NCBI GenBank assembly: GCA_021732625.1
Contig: JAKFUP010000052.1
Location: 1 to 36,855, forward strand
Length of the DNA: 36,855 bases
Reading direction: 5' to 3'
From: Hyphomicrobiales bacterium
GTDB lineage: Bacteria; Pseudomonadota; Alphaproteobacteria; Rhizobiales; Xanthobacteraceae
The notes beneath the pieces were generated by a model. That model made no database searches. It saw only the letters and a program-made list of their open reading frames with translations, and was not told where the DNA came from. The first letter of the stretch is position 1. Each line of letters starts with the position of its first letter. The translations under genes were made by a program, and so were the position numbers. Below, in pieces: positions 1 to 8,274 of the stretch.

Positions 1-1
1 C

Positions 2-136
2 AGCGGCCCGATCCCCACGCTGATCGAGTGGGACAATAACGTACCGGAGTTCGATGCGGTCGCAACGCAGGCGGCGCGGGCGCGCTCGCTGCTTGCGGTC
101 GAAGCCCGCCGGCGCAATCGCATCGCAGCAGCGTGA
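2..136 (+). CDS. bufB: DUF692 (MNIO, BufB-like) protein, C-terminal end only
   Basis: Only the last 44 codons are in the window, read in frame from base 2 to the TGA at 134-136. The end carries the P-T-L-I-E-W-D signature followed by a V-P-E-F turn and an Arg/Ala-rich tail. This is the usual C-terminus of DUF692 proteins, multinuclear non-haem iron oxidative enzymes that modify cysteines in ribosomal peptides (bufferins, methanobactin-like products). The gene directly downstream is the usual partner (DUF2063), with its Shine-Dalgarno starting 5 nt after this stop, so the two are an operon. The precursor peptide gene (bufA, DUF2282) would lie upstream, outside the window. The family call rests on the short tail plus the neighbour. 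Confidence 0.75.
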   Translation, partial: SGPIPTLIEWDNNVPEFDAVATQAARARSLLAVEARRRNRIAAA

Positions 137-153
137 CCGATGGAGTATTCGCC

Positions 154-924
154 ATGCGCCGCACTCACAACGCCACCCAGAGGTCTCTCGCGGCCGCGGT
201 CCTCGATGCAACTGCGGCGACGCCGCCGTTTGTGACCGCGGCCAACCGCCACCGGGCGCGGAGCGGCCTGAATGTCTATCGCAACAATGTCGCGGCAAGC
301 TTGCTCAACGTGCTTGCGGCACGCTTTCCTGTGGTCCGAGCGCTCGCAGGCGATAACTCCTTTTTCAATGCCGGCCGCGCGTTTCTTGCAGCCCATCCTC
401 CACGTTCCCCTGTCTTGATGGGGTACGGCGAAGGTTTTCCGGAGTTTGTGCGAGAACTCGGCTGCGCCGGCTGTTTTCGTTATCTCGCTGATATCGCGCA
501 ACTGGAATCGGCGCGTGGCCGCGCCTATCACGCAGCCGACATGGAGCCCGTGACGGCCGAACAGTTTGCGGCCATCCCGGCCGACCGTCTTGGCGAGCTT
601 CGCGTCGAGCTGCATCATTCGGTATCGCTTTTGAGTTCGCGATTTCCGATCGTCTCGGTGTGGCAGGCTTATCAAACCGATCGCCCGGTGGAGACCGCCT
701 TTCGAGCCTGGGGCGCCGAGGCGGCCCTGATCGCTCGCCCGTTCCTTGACGTGCATGTGCGAAGGCTGCCTCCCGGCGGCTTCGCATTTCTGACAGCGCT
801 TGCAAGCGGCCTGACGGTTTCGGACGCCGTCGGCAGGGCCATTCAAGCAGCGGACGACTTCGACCTGCCGCTTAACCTCTCGATTGTGATCGAGGCAAAT
901 ATCGTCACGACCTTCCGACACTAG
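154..924 (+). CDS. bufC: BufC/HvfC-type DUF2063 protein (RiPP maturation partner)
   Basis: A 256-aa protein. The N-terminal DUF2063 domain shows the family pattern G-L-N-V-Y-R-N-N followed by the L-A-A-R-F-P-V-V segment and F-L-A-A-H-P-P (about residues 30-90). The rest is an alpha-helical module ending in a L-P-L-N-L-S-I-V-I-E-A-N tail. DUF2063 proteins pair with DUF692 enzymes and are thought to bind or present the precursor peptide leader. I chose the ATG at 154 because GGAG lies at 142-145, 8 nt upstream; a GTG at 133 overlapping the bufB stop is the alternative and would add 7 residues. In many genomes a DoxX gene follows in the same operon; here the nearest doxX-like gene is convergent. 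Confidence 0.85.
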   Translation: MRRTHNATQRSLAAAVLDATAATPPFVTAANRHRARSGLNVYRNNVAASLLNVLAARFPVVRALAGDNSFFNAGRAFLAAHPPRSPVLMGYGEGFPEFVRELGCAGCFRYLADIAQLESARGRAYHAADMEPVTAEQFAAIPADRLGELRVELHHSVSLLSSRFPIVSVWQAYQTDRPVETAFRAWGAEAALIARPFLDVHVRRLPPGGFAFLTALASGLTVSDAVGRAIQAADDFDLPLNLSIVIEANIVTTFRH

Positions 925-946
925 TTTTGTAGCCAGATCTCACGAC

Positions 947-974
947 AGAAAAATGCCCGGCCGAGGTCGGGCAT
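947..974 (-). terminator. Intrinsic terminator for the DoxX gene
   Basis: A perfect 7-bp stem (953-959 with 968-974) encloses an 8-nt loop. On the minus strand the stem is followed by a short run of T (TTTTC), as expected for transcription leaving the DoxX gene. It lies between the convergent bufC and DoxX stops and may act in both directions. Confidence 0.6.
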
Positions 975-995
975 CAAGTCGAGGGAGGACGGCGT

Positions 996-1454
996 TTAGC
1001 GGGCGAAAGCAATTCGCGGTTGGCGTTGAGTCCAGATCAGATGGTCCAGCGAGATCGCGCCCGGTCCGCGTGCGATGATCGACAGCAGCAAGGCGGCCCA
1101 CAGAGCATGCTCCGACCAGGCGCCGGGATAGACGAAGATCTCGATCACCGCGGTCATGCCAAGCAAGCCAAGCGCTGAGAGCCGCGATGCGAGACCTACA
1201 AACAGAAGCAACGGAAATAAGTGTTCGGCAGCCGTTGCGACGTAAGCCGCCGTTTCCGGTGATAGCAGCGGTACCTTGTACTCTTCACGAAACAGCACGA
1301 AGGTTTCTTCGCGAAGGTGGAAGCCGGAGACTTTGGTCTGACCCGAACGCCAGAACACGCTTGCCACCGCAAAGCGCGTGACTACGGCGGTCAGACTAAA
1401 TGGAATCTGCTCAGCGAACTTACATCCGCGATCGAGCAAGCCGGCAAATGACAT
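996..1454 (-). CDS. DoxX family membrane protein
   Basis: A 152-aa protein with about four hydrophobic segments and the DoxX layout: a first helix holding the R-F-x-V-A-x-V-F-W-R-S-G-x-x-K motif (about residues 25-40), then three more helices ending near W-A-A-L-L-L-S-I-I-A. DoxX proteins are small inner-membrane subunits linked to quinone/thiol redox chemistry, and some travel with bufferin operons. The start is ATG at 1452-1454 with GGAG about 9 nt upstream; a longer reading frame reaching to 1664 has no support and would run through the intergenic region and into the divergent gene. It is divergent from the NADH dehydrogenase at 1651 and convergent with bufC. Confidence 0.82.
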   Translation of the reverse strand: MSFAGLLDRGCKFAEQIPFSLTAVVTRFAVASVFWRSGQTKVSGFHLREETFVLFREEYKVPLLSPETAAYVATAAEHLFPLLLFVGLASRLSALGLLGMTAVIEIFVYPGAWSEHALWAALLLSIIARGPGAISLDHLIWTQRQPRIAFAR

Positions 1455-1553
1455 AGTCGCGCTCCTGCGTTTGGCATGCCAAGGCGTGAAGAAATCCTGG
1501 CGACATCCAGCTCCAGAAGCAGACAGTGTTGAAATGCCATGTCGCGATGAAAG

Positions 1554-1572
1554 CCATAGACAAGGTCTATGG
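1554..1572. promoter_or_regulatory. Inverted repeat between doxX and ndh, operator-like
   Basis: CCATAGAC and GTCTATGG form perfect 8-bp arms around a 3-bp spacer (AAG). It is the only strong dyad in the 196-bp gap between the divergent DoxX and NADH dehydrogenase starts, so it is a plausible binding site for a dimeric regulator of both promoters. No regulator is identified. Confidence 0.45.
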
Positions 1573-1650
1573 GCTTTGCGCTGGACTTGAACGCTCCCGA
1601 TGACCGATGATGGTGCAACGCCGCAATGGTGCGCTAGCCGGAGGCAGACG

Positions 1651-2949
1651 ATGGCGGAAGCCAAAGTAACCGAACGAAAACCTCACGTCGTCATTGTCGG
1701 GGCGGGTTTTGGCGGATTGTCTGCCGCACAAGGGCTTGCCGGCAAACCGTTCGAAGTCACGGTCATCGACCGGCACAACTATCATCTATTTCAACCGCTG
1801 CTGTATCAGGTTGCTACCGCGGGCCTGTCGCCTGCCGACATCGCGGCGCCGATCCGCAGCATCGTCCGCGGACGTTCGAACCAGACCGTGATGCTCGAAA
1901 CTGTCACCGGCATCGATGTTGCGGCAAGCGAAGTCATCGCCGGAAAGCGCCGCATTCCGTTCGACACCCTGATCCTCGCTACAGGCGCGCAACACGCCTA
2001 TTTCGGCCATAACGAGTGGGAGCCGTTTGCGCCTGGGCTGAAAACCATCGATGACGCCACGCAGTTGCGCGCACGAATCCTGCTCGCATTCGAGCGCGCC
2101 GAGTCCGAGACCGATCCGGCTGAACGACAGCGCCTTCTGACGTTCGTTGTCATTGGCGGCGGGCCAACCGGCGTCGAGATGGCCGGTGCGATCGCAGAGC
2201 TCGCCAAGCGCGCGCTGGCAGCGGATTTTCGCACGATCGATCCCACATCGGCTCGCATCATTCTGGTCGAGGCCGGACCGCGCATCCTGACGCCGTTCGA
2301 TCCATCCTTGTCCGCGATAGCGCAGCAATCGCTGGAAAAACTCGGCGTCGAAGTCCTGCTCGGCAAGGCGGTGACCGGCTGCGATGCCAGCGGAGTGTCG
2401 ATGGGAGAGGATCGCATCGAAGCCCGCACGATCATGTGGGGCGCAGGGGTGATGGCCTCACCCGCGGGGAAATGGCTGAATGCGGAAACCGACCGTGCCG
2501 GCCGCGTCATGATCAAACCTGACCTCACGATTCCAGATCATCCGAATATCTTCGTGATCGGCGACACCGCGACCCTCAACGGCAAGGGTGGAAAGCCGTT
2601 GCCAGGCGTCGCGCCGGTCGCCAAGCAGCAGGGATACTATGTCGCAACAGCACTGATCGCGCGGGCCGCAGGTCAACCCTACGACAAGCCGTTTGCCTAC
2701 CGTGACTTCGGATCGCTTGCCACCATCGGCCGTAAACATGCCATCATGGAGCTGGGGACCGTCAAACTTTCCGGCCTCGTTGCGTGGCTGTTGTGGTGCG
2801 TCGCGCACGTCTATTTTCTGATCGGCTTCCGCAACCGGCTTGTCGTTGCGCTGAGCTGGATGTGGAGTTATGTCACGTTCCAGCGCGGCACTCGTCTGAT
2901 TACTGGCGTTCGCGACATGCAGATGTCTCCGCCAGATCCAAAAACATAA
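1651..2949 (+). CDS. ndh: Type II NADH:quinone oxidoreductase (NDH-2)
   Basis: A 432-aa single-subunit flavoprotein that passes electrons from NADH to quinone without pumping protons. The FAD-binding motif V-G-A-G-F-G-G is at about residues 14-20, and H-N-Y-H-L-F-Q-P-L-L-Y-Q-V-A, typical of the family, is near residue 45. The NADH-binding motif V-I-G-G-G-P-T-G-V-E is near residue 168, and the second FAD motif F-V-I-G-D-T-A is near residue 303. A hydrophobic C-terminal stretch (L-V-A-W-L-L-W-C-V-A-H-V-Y-F) fits peripheral membrane attachment. The start is ATG 1651, with GGAGG at 1640-1644 six nt upstream; an earlier in-frame ATG at 1600 lacks such a site. Confidence 0.93.
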   Translation: MAEAKVTERKPHVVIVGAGFGGLSAAQGLAGKPFEVTVIDRHNYHLFQPLLYQVATAGLSPADIAAPIRSIVRGRSNQTVMLETVTGIDVAASEVIAGKRRIPFDTLILATGAQHAYFGHNEWEPFAPGLKTIDDATQLRARILLAFERAESETDPAERQRLLTFVVIGGGPTGVEMAGAIAELAKRALAADFRTIDPTSARIILVEAGPRILTPFDPSLSAIAQQSLEKLGVEVLLGKAVTGCDASGVSMGEDRIEARTIMWGAGVMASPAGKWLNAETDRAGRVMIKPDLTIPDHPNIFVIGDTATLNGKGGKPLPGVAPVAKQQGYYVATALIARAAGQPYDKPFAYRDFGSLATIGRKHAIMELGTVKLSGLVAWLLWCVAHVYFLIGFRNRLVVALSWMWSYVTFQRGTRLITGVRDMQMSPPDPKT

Positions 2950-3016
2950 GTCTGCCCAACGCGACGCCGCTTAGACCTCACTCGCCCTACCGCCCTCAGA
3001 CTCCGAAGCAGCGAAA

Positions 3017-3724
3017 ATGACGATGTTGCCACCAACGACCGCCACAGCCCTCCGGCAAGCGTTTGACGCTTGTCGCGATATGGAAGGTCCGCTCAAGCAG
3101 CGGCTCTCGGCCTACGCAGCCGCCAGCCTGAAAGTACTCCCCGAGTATGCAGAAGCGGTCGATCGCCTCGTTGCGCGGATACACAAGAACGGTGGCAGCG
3201 ATAGCGCGCCGAAACATGGCGAGGAGATGCCTGATTTTGTGCTTCCTGACGAAACCGGAGCGCTTGTCCGCCTTGATGCCCTTCGCGCCAAGGGTCCGGT
3301 TGCAGTGATGTTTCATCGCGGCCACTGGTGCCCTTATTGTCGGCTGAACGTGAACGCACTGGTGCACGCCCAAGATCGGATTGCCACAGCCAATGGGCAG
3401 GTTGTGATCGTGACGCCGGAGCGTCAGCAGTTCGCCAAGCAGTTCAAGGATGATTCGAACGCGCCATTCCCGGTACTGACGGATCTCGACAACGGCTACG
3501 CGTTGTCGCTCAATCTCGCGATCTGGCTCAGTCCCGATATTCAGAACATCCTTTCGTACAACGACATCCCAAGCTTCCATGGCAATGATGCATGGATGAT
3601 GCCGATTCCGGCTACGTTCATCGTCGGGCGGGATGGCCTGGTGAAAACGCGCTACCTCGATCCGGATTTCCGCAAGCGAATGGAAATCGACGACCTGATC
3701 GCGGCGCTGAAGGCCGCGAATTAA
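3017..3724 (+). CDS. Peroxiredoxin-like (AhpC/TSA) protein with CPYC motif
   Basis: A 235-aa cytoplasmic protein. An N-terminal helical segment (about residues 1-60, with A-C-R-D-M-E-G-P-L-K-Q-R) precedes a thioredoxin-fold AhpC/TSA domain. The redox site is H-R-G-H-W-C-P-Y-C-R, so it has a CxxC in place of the classical T-x-x-C peroxidatic loop. The end carries P-I-P-A-T-F-I-V and Y-L-D-P-D-F-R-K-R-M. It is clearly paralogous to the protein at 6884-7585. There is no signal peptide. It lies 67 nt after ndh on the same strand and convergent with the LysR gene, their stops 4 nt apart. Role: probable thiol peroxidase or disulfide reductase; substrate unknown. The first of two near ATGs (3017, 3023) is used. 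Confidence 0.85.
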   Translation: MTMLPPTTATALRQAFDACRDMEGPLKQRLSAYAAASLKVLPEYAEAVDRLVARIHKNGGSDSAPKHGEEMPDFVLPDETGALVRLDALRAKGPVAVMFHRGHWCPYCRLNVNALVHAQDRIATANGQVVIVTPERQQFAKQFKDDSNAPFPVLTDLDNGYALSLNLAIWLSPDIQNILSYNDIPSFHGNDAWMMPIPATFIVGRDGLVKTRYLDPDFRKRMEIDDLIAALKAAN

Positions 3725-3728
3725 GCCC

Positions 3729-4613
3729 TCAATTGTATCTCGACCAGTCGGCACCACGCAGCAGCCGCATGACAGCGGCTGCGACCGCCGTGCGCTGCCG
3801 TCCGGCAACGCCGAACAGGTGGACGGTGCGTTTGGCATCCAGCCCTTCAATATCGGCACGCTTGAGTGTGCTCGGGACCGTCGAACTGCACGGCACGAAG
3901 GCAATGCCAATGTCAGCTTCCAGCAACTCGATCAAGTCACGCTCGGACGAAATTTCGTGACCCTGATTGAACTTAACATCATGCTCACGCAAGCTGGTGT
4001 CGAGCCGCTCGGCATACTCGCAATAGAGGCGTTTCAGGATCTGCTCGCCGATAATATCCTCAAACGAAATCTTGTCGCGGTTGGCAAGACGATGCTGCGC
4101 ATTCAGCGCAAGCTGGAAGCGTTCAGTGAACAACGGCCAGGAATCGAGACGGTCCCAGTCATCGTCGATCTCCGCAGCAATCCCGAGTTCAGCATCGCCA
4201 TTTTTTAGATATTCGCCGACCGATTTGCTGCCACCGCGCAGGAAGCGGAATTCGAGCCCGCTGAAGTGCTTCTTGATCTCGTCGAGATGCGGAATCAGCA
4301 GCGACAGATCGACCGCCTCGGTCAGCGCGATTCGCAGCGAGCCGACATCGCCGCTCTTGAATGCCGACGCGAGAGATCGCGCTCCGGCGGCGGCCTCGTA
4401 ACACTGCTTCAGCAGCGGATGCATGCGCTGGCCGAGCTCGGTGAGCTGCGCAGCGGGGCGCTCGCGCCGGAACAGGTCGCCGCCAAGTTCTGCCTCGAGT
4501 TGCTTGATCGCGCGCGTCAGCGAAGGCTGCGTGACATTGCACTCGTCCGCCGCGCGCGTAAAATTGAGTATGCGCGCGACCGCCAGAAAATAGCGAACCT
4601 GATGCATCTCCAT
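3729..4613 (-). CDS. LysR family transcriptional regulator
   Basis: A 294-aa protein with the standard N-terminal winged helix-turn-helix: Q-V-R-Y-F-L-A-V-A, then F-T-R-A-A-D-E-C-N-V-T-Q-P-S-L-T-R-A-I-K and L-E-A-E-L-G-G-D-L-F-R-R-E-R, within the first 60 residues. It is followed by a periplasmic-binding-protein-like effector domain. Start ATG 4613 (M-E-M-H-Q-V) is where family homology begins; the frame remains open to 4970 but that extension would cover the divergent promoter. LysR regulators usually control a divergent gene, here the 3-hydroxybutyrate dehydrogenase; a perfect 12-bp palindrome lies in the shared gap. Confidence 0.92.
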   Translation of the reverse strand: MEMHQVRYFLAVARILNFTRAADECNVTQPSLTRAIKQLEAELGGDLFRRERPAAQLTELGQRMHPLLKQCYEAAAGARSLASAFKSGDVGSLRIALTEAVDLSLLIPHLDEIKKHFSGLEFRFLRGGSKSVGEYLKNGDAELGIAAEIDDDWDRLDSWPLFTERFQLALNAQHRLANRDKISFEDIIGEQILKRLYCEYAERLDTSLREHDVKFNQGHEISSERDLIELLEADIGIAFVPCSSTVPSTLKRADIEGLDAKRTVHLFGVAGRQRTAVAAAVMRLLRGADWSRYN

Positions 4614-4698
4614 GATCTTTGCCCCGTGCCACTCCCGTCGATGGCTCATATCTAGCCGAAAACAGGGCCTATTCCCATCGAAAGCGTAATAGCAACTG

Positions 4699-4710
4699 CG
4701 TATCGATACG
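4699..4710. promoter_or_regulatory. 12-bp palindrome in the LysR-bdhA gap
   Basis: CGTATCGATACG is a perfect palindrome, 86 bp upstream of the LysR start and 87 bp upstream of the bdhA start, at the centre of the 184-bp divergent gap. It contains the T-N-A-type dyad expected for LysR binding, though with a shorter span than the usual T-N11-A. No convincing -35/-10 pair could be assigned here. Confidence 0.35.
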
Positions 4711-4797
4711 GAAGCCAGCGAGCATTTCCGTTCCGAGCGACGGGCGGGCAGATTTTTTGCGACACAGCCACCATTGGCCAGCGGAAAAGGAAGTCCC

Positions 4798-5622
4798 GTG
4801 AATATCCAGATGAAGCCGCAAGCTGCGGCCGCCCAAAATTCACTCAAAGGCAAGGTCTCGCTCGTGACCGGTTCGACCAGTGGCATTGGCCTCGGCATCG
4901 CACGGGCGCTCGCGGCAGCAGGATCGGACATTGTGCTGAACGGCTTTGGCAACGCTGAGGATATTGCCAAAGTTCAGACTGAGCTGCAGACCGAGTTCGG
5001 CATTGATGTCGGTTATTCGTCCGCCGACATGTCGAAGGCCGACGCCATTGCCGCCATGATCATGACAACGCTGAGCGAATACGGCCGGCTTGACATCGTC
5101 GTCAACAATGCGGGTATTCAGCACGTCGCGCCGATCGATCAATTTCCGATCGAGAAGTGGAATGCAATTCTTGCCATCAACCTGTCATCGGCCTTTCACA
5201 CGACGCGCGCGGCCCTGCCCGCGATGCGCGCCAACAAATATGGCCGCATAATCAACATCGCTTCCGCTCATGGCCTCGTCGCTTCGCCGTTCAAAGCGGC
5301 CTACGTCGCTGCCAAACACGGCGTCGTCGGCCTGACCAAGACGATCGCGCTTGAGACAGCAGAAGAAGGCATCACGTGTAACGCGATCTGCCCGGGGTAC
5401 GTATACACACCATTGGTCGAAGCGCAGATCGAAGGCCAGGCGAAAGCCCACGGCATTCCGCGCGAGCAAGTGATCAGGGACGTTCTGCTGGCGCAGCAGC
5501 CCAACAAGCGCTTCGCGACCGTCGAAGAACTTGGAGCCCTGACTGTGTTCCTGGCGAGCGAAGCAGCTGCCTCGATCACAGGCATTGCGCTTCCGGTCGA
5601 TGGCGGCTGGACGGCGCATTGA
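4798..5622 (+). CDS. bdhA: D-3-hydroxybutyrate dehydrogenase (short-chain dehydrogenase)
   Basis: A 274-aa SDR that oxidises D-3-hydroxybutyrate to acetoacetate with NAD, the step after breakdown of polyhydroxybutyrate. It shows the cofactor motif T-G-S-T-S-G-I-G-L-G-I-A, the N-N-A-G-I-Q-H-V motif, the catalytic Ser in N-I-A-S-A-H-G and the Y-x-x-x-K pair in A-A-Y-V-A-A-K-H. The C-terminal P-V-D-G-G-W-T-A-H end is typical of BdhA. Start: GTG at 4798 preceded by AAAAGGAAG; a TTG at 4774 or ATG at 4810 are less likely. It is followed 52 nt later by a patatin-like gene, a pairing that fits carbon-store mobilisation. Confidence 0.92.
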   Translation: MNIQMKPQAAAAQNSLKGKVSLVTGSTSGIGLGIARALAAAGSDIVLNGFGNAEDIAKVQTELQTEFGIDVGYSSADMSKADAIAAMIMTTLSEYGRLDIVVNNAGIQHVAPIDQFPIEKWNAILAINLSSAFHTTRAALPAMRANKYGRIINIASAHGLVASPFKAAYVAAKHGVVGLTKTIALETAEEGITCNAICPGYVYTPLVEAQIEGQAKAHGIPREQVIRDVLLAQQPNKRFATVEELGALTVFLASEAAASITGIALPVDGGWTAH

Positions 5623-5674
5623 ACCTTAATAGCCGCCATACTGCACAAGACAACCCGACAAAGAGCGAGCCGAT

Positions 5675-6832
5675 ATGACACAGACTCAGGATAATCAAAC
5701 CGAAGATCATCTTGCGGACCGCAAGCTGCCGGGTCAGGTCGTATTGGTGCTTCAGGGCGGCGGCGCGCTCGGCTCCTATCAAGTCGGCGTCTATCAAGCC
5801 CTGCACGAGGCAGGCGTCGAGCCGGACTGGATCATCGGCACGTCGATCGGCGCGATCAACGCCAGCATCATCGCAGGCAACGCGCCTGAAAACCGCCTGA
5901 GCCAGCTGGAAGACTTCTGGAGGCGGATGGAGCAGAAGCCGCTCTGGACATTTCCGGGCGCGTGGCCGGGTTTTCACGATACGCTCGGATACTGGTCGAC
6001 CTTGATGAGAGGCATTCCAGGCTTTTTCACACCAAACGCCTCCGCCCATGCCGGACTGAATTATCCAATCGGTGCGGACCGTGCAGGCTATTATCTGACT
6101 GAGGCACTCGAGCAAACGCTGCTTGAGCTGGTCGATTTCTCGCTCGTCAACCAATGCAAGCCAAGACTCACTGTCGGAGCGGCACACGTATGCACCAGCG
6201 AAATGCGTTATTTTGACAGCCGGACGTCGAACCTGGGCGTCAAACATATCCTTGCGTCCGGCGCGCTGCCGCCCGCGTTTCCACCTGTGCGCATCGATGG
6301 CCAACTCTATTGGGACGGTGGCATTCTTTCCAATACGCCGACAGAAGCGGTGTTCGAAGACAACCCGCGCAAGGACTCGCTGGTTTTCTCCGTACATATG
6401 TGGAATCCGACCGGGCCCGAGCCGCAGACCATGGCGGACGTTCTAAACAGGCAGAAGGACATTCAGTATTCGAGCCGGATCGCGAATCACATCACACGCC
6501 AGCAACAGGCTCACAAGTTACGCCATATTATTACCGAGCTTGCATCGCGATTGCCTGAGGACGTGCGTAAAAGCGAAACCATCAAGGCGATGGCAGCGTA
6601 TGGCTGCCAGACCCGCATGCATGTGGTGCGTCTGCTCTCGCCCCAGCTCGAACGCGAAAACCACACCAAGGATGTTGATTTTAGTCCGTCGGGCATTCAG
6701 CAGCGTTGGCACGCTGGTTACATTCATACCAAGAGAGCTCTGGAGCGCAAGCCTTGGGAAGGCGAGTTCGATCCGCTCGCAGGCGTCATCCTGCACGAGC
6801 AGGAGACATCCCTGCCGCTGGCAGCCGAGTAA
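5675..6832 (+). CDS. Patatin-like phospholipase (DUF3734 type)
   Basis: A 385-aa protein with a patatin domain in its N-terminal two thirds: the oxyanion loop G-G-G-A-L-G-S-Y, the nucleophile elbow G-T-S-I-G and the catalytic Asp in W-D-G-G form the Ser-Asp dyad of patatin lipases. The C-terminal 100 residues (from about W-N-P-T-G-P-E) match the DUF3734 extension found in bacterial homologues. No signal peptide is seen, so it acts in the cytoplasm or on the membrane face. Its place directly after bdhA suggests it works with PHB granules or storage lipid, but substrate is not shown by the sequence. Confidence 0.9.
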   Translation: MTQTQDNQTEDHLADRKLPGQVVLVLQGGGALGSYQVGVYQALHEAGVEPDWIIGTSIGAINASIIAGNAPENRLSQLEDFWRRMEQKPLWTFPGAWPGFHDTLGYWSTLMRGIPGFFTPNASAHAGLNYPIGADRAGYYLTEALEQTLLELVDFSLVNQCKPRLTVGAAHVCTSEMRYFDSRTSNLGVKHILASGALPPAFPPVRIDGQLYWDGGILSNTPTEAVFEDNPRKDSLVFSVHMWNPTGPEPQTMADVLNRQKDIQYSSRIANHITRQQQAHKLRHIITELASRLPEDVRKSETIKAMAAYGCQTRMHVVRLLSPQLERENHTKDVDFSPSGIQQRWHAGYIHTKRALERKPWEGEFDPLAGVILHEQETSLPLAAE

Positions 6833-6883
6833 CACAAAGCACCTCAAACCGACATCAACCCTTCTCTCCGGGAACATGAACTC

Positions 6884-7585
6884 ATGGATGCAGCAACGGT
6901 CGGCCAACGCCTCCAGGACGCCTTCGATCATTGCCGCGACATGGACGGATCGATCAACGATCGTCTGGCGCATTACGCGCGGGCACTGAAGGACATCAAC
7001 CCCGATTTCGCAGACGCCGTCGAGCGGATGATCGCTCGCCTGCAGACCAATGGCTGCGGCGAAACTGCACCGGCTGTCGGCGAGTCAATGCCACTGTTCG
7101 CCCTGCCCGACGAGCGCGGCCGGATCGTCACTCTCGACGAGCTTTTGCAGGAAGGTTCCGCCGTCATAACCTTCCAGCGCGGACACTGGTGCCCGTTCTG
7201 CCGGATCAACCTTGCGGCGATATCGCAAAACATAAGCGTGATCGTACAAGCAAACGCTCAGGTCGTGGCTATCACACCCGACCGTCAGGAATTCTCGATT
7301 GCATTCAAGACCGACAGCGCGGCGCAGTTTCCGGTCCTCACCGATATCGACAATGGCTATGCGCTGTCGTTAAATTTAGCCATCTGGGTCGGCAGCGAGC
7401 TCGAACAAATGATGGGTCCACGCGGCGGGCGGCTACCCGACTTTCAAGGCGACGCTTGGTTGCTGCCGATTCCCGCGACGTTCGTTGTCGGGCAGGACGG
7501 GCTCATCAAGCGGCGCTTCGTCGATCCGGATTTTCGCCGCCGCATGGATTTTGATGATCTGATCGACGCCTTGCGGCCTGCTTAA
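6884..7585 (+). CDS. Peroxiredoxin-like (AhpC/TSA) protein with CPFC motif
   Basis: A 233-aa paralogue of the protein at 3017-3724, aligning over its whole length: the same N-terminal helical segment (A-F-D-H-C-R-D-M-D-G), redox site Q-R-G-H-W-C-P-F-C-R, the shared L-T-D-I-D-N-G-Y-A-L-S-L-N-L-A-I-W block and the F-V-D-P-D-F-R-R-R-M end. It lies 51 nt downstream of the patatin gene on the same strand. The two copies bracket LysR-bdhA-patatin, so they may derive from a local duplication. Predicted cytoplasmic thiol oxidoreductase of unknown substrate. Confidence 0.85.
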   Translation: MDAATVGQRLQDAFDHCRDMDGSINDRLAHYARALKDINPDFADAVERMIARLQTNGCGETAPAVGESMPLFALPDERGRIVTLDELLQEGSAVITFQRGHWCPFCRINLAAISQNISVIVQANAQVVAITPDRQEFSIAFKTDSAAQFPVLTDIDNGYALSLNLAIWVGSELEQMMGPRGGRLPDFQGDAWLLPIPATFVVGQDGLIKRRFVDPDFRRRMDFDDLIDALRPA

Positions 7586-7644
7586 CTGCCGCTCATCGCC
7601 GAAGATCCGCTTGACGCCCATAATGTCGCTCAAAAACGACGCGG

Positions 7645-7950
7645 TCACCGGTTTCCCGGAAGGCGACGTTGGCCATTGCGCTTCCAGCCTTTGAGAACAA
7701 GCCGCGCAGCGTACTTCGCCTCGCGCGCGGCGTGCGGCTTCCTTCGCCGGCCGATACGATCGAACCCTTCATCAGCATATGCCGGACTTGCGCAAACTTT
7801 TCCGGCTCGCGCAATTTCGCGTCGCCTTCCCGCCGGTCCAAAAAGACTATCGCCAGATCGGCCTTGGAATTGAAATTGCTGTAGAGGCTCGCTTTCGCGC
7901 AGCCCGACTCGCTCAGGATCGTATCGATACCGACTTCACTGAGCGCGCTG
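7645..7950 (-). pseudogene. Decayed TetR family regulator
   Basis: On the minus strand, residues L-S-E-V-G-I-D-T-I-L-S-E-S-G-C-A-K-A-S-L-Y-S-N-F and then S-K-A-D-L match the TetR helix-turn-helix. About 20 residues later the sequence already reads M-L-M-K-G-S-I-V-S-A-G-E-G, which belongs near the C-terminus of a normal TetR. The true ending (A-R-E-A-K-Y-A-A-R-L-V-L-K) is in a different frame and runs to a stop at 7645-7647. So the gene has lost most of its ligand domain, has a frameshift, and lacks a convincing start and first helix. The remainder of 7586-8274 holds no other gene that I can support. Confidence 0.7.
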
Positions 7951-8220
7951 GCCGAGCCGTGAATCGGGATAGCCGACGATCGCCACTGCCAGCACGGCTG
8001 TGTGAGTCGCGACGCTTGATGGATCAACATCAAATCCAGATTCGAGCAGCTCTCCGTGGATACGCGATGCGCTCCATAGCGGTCTCGATGCTCAGCGGGT
8101 CTCGATGCTCATCCGCCGGACTAATCGCCGGTTTCTAGTGCGAAACGGGTGCGGTTCGTGGCGACGAAGCGCATCGCAACACGATTGTGATCGTGGGGCT
8201 GCTTGTTGGCCGATGATTAT

Positions 8221-8234
8221 GGACTGTACAGTCC
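8221..8234. promoter_or_regulatory. Perfect 14-bp palindrome, TetR-type operator
   Basis: GGACTGTACAGTCC is a perfect palindrome, 40 bp upstream of the ATG of the secreted thiol protein and on the far side of the decayed TetR gene. Position and form are those of a TetR operator that would cover the promoter of the downstream gene. As the local TetR is broken, it is either an orphan site or is read by a paralogue elsewhere. Confidence 0.55.
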
Positions 8235-8274
8235 GCATCCAGCGACACAGCGACACGCCGGAGAAGGAAACCCG

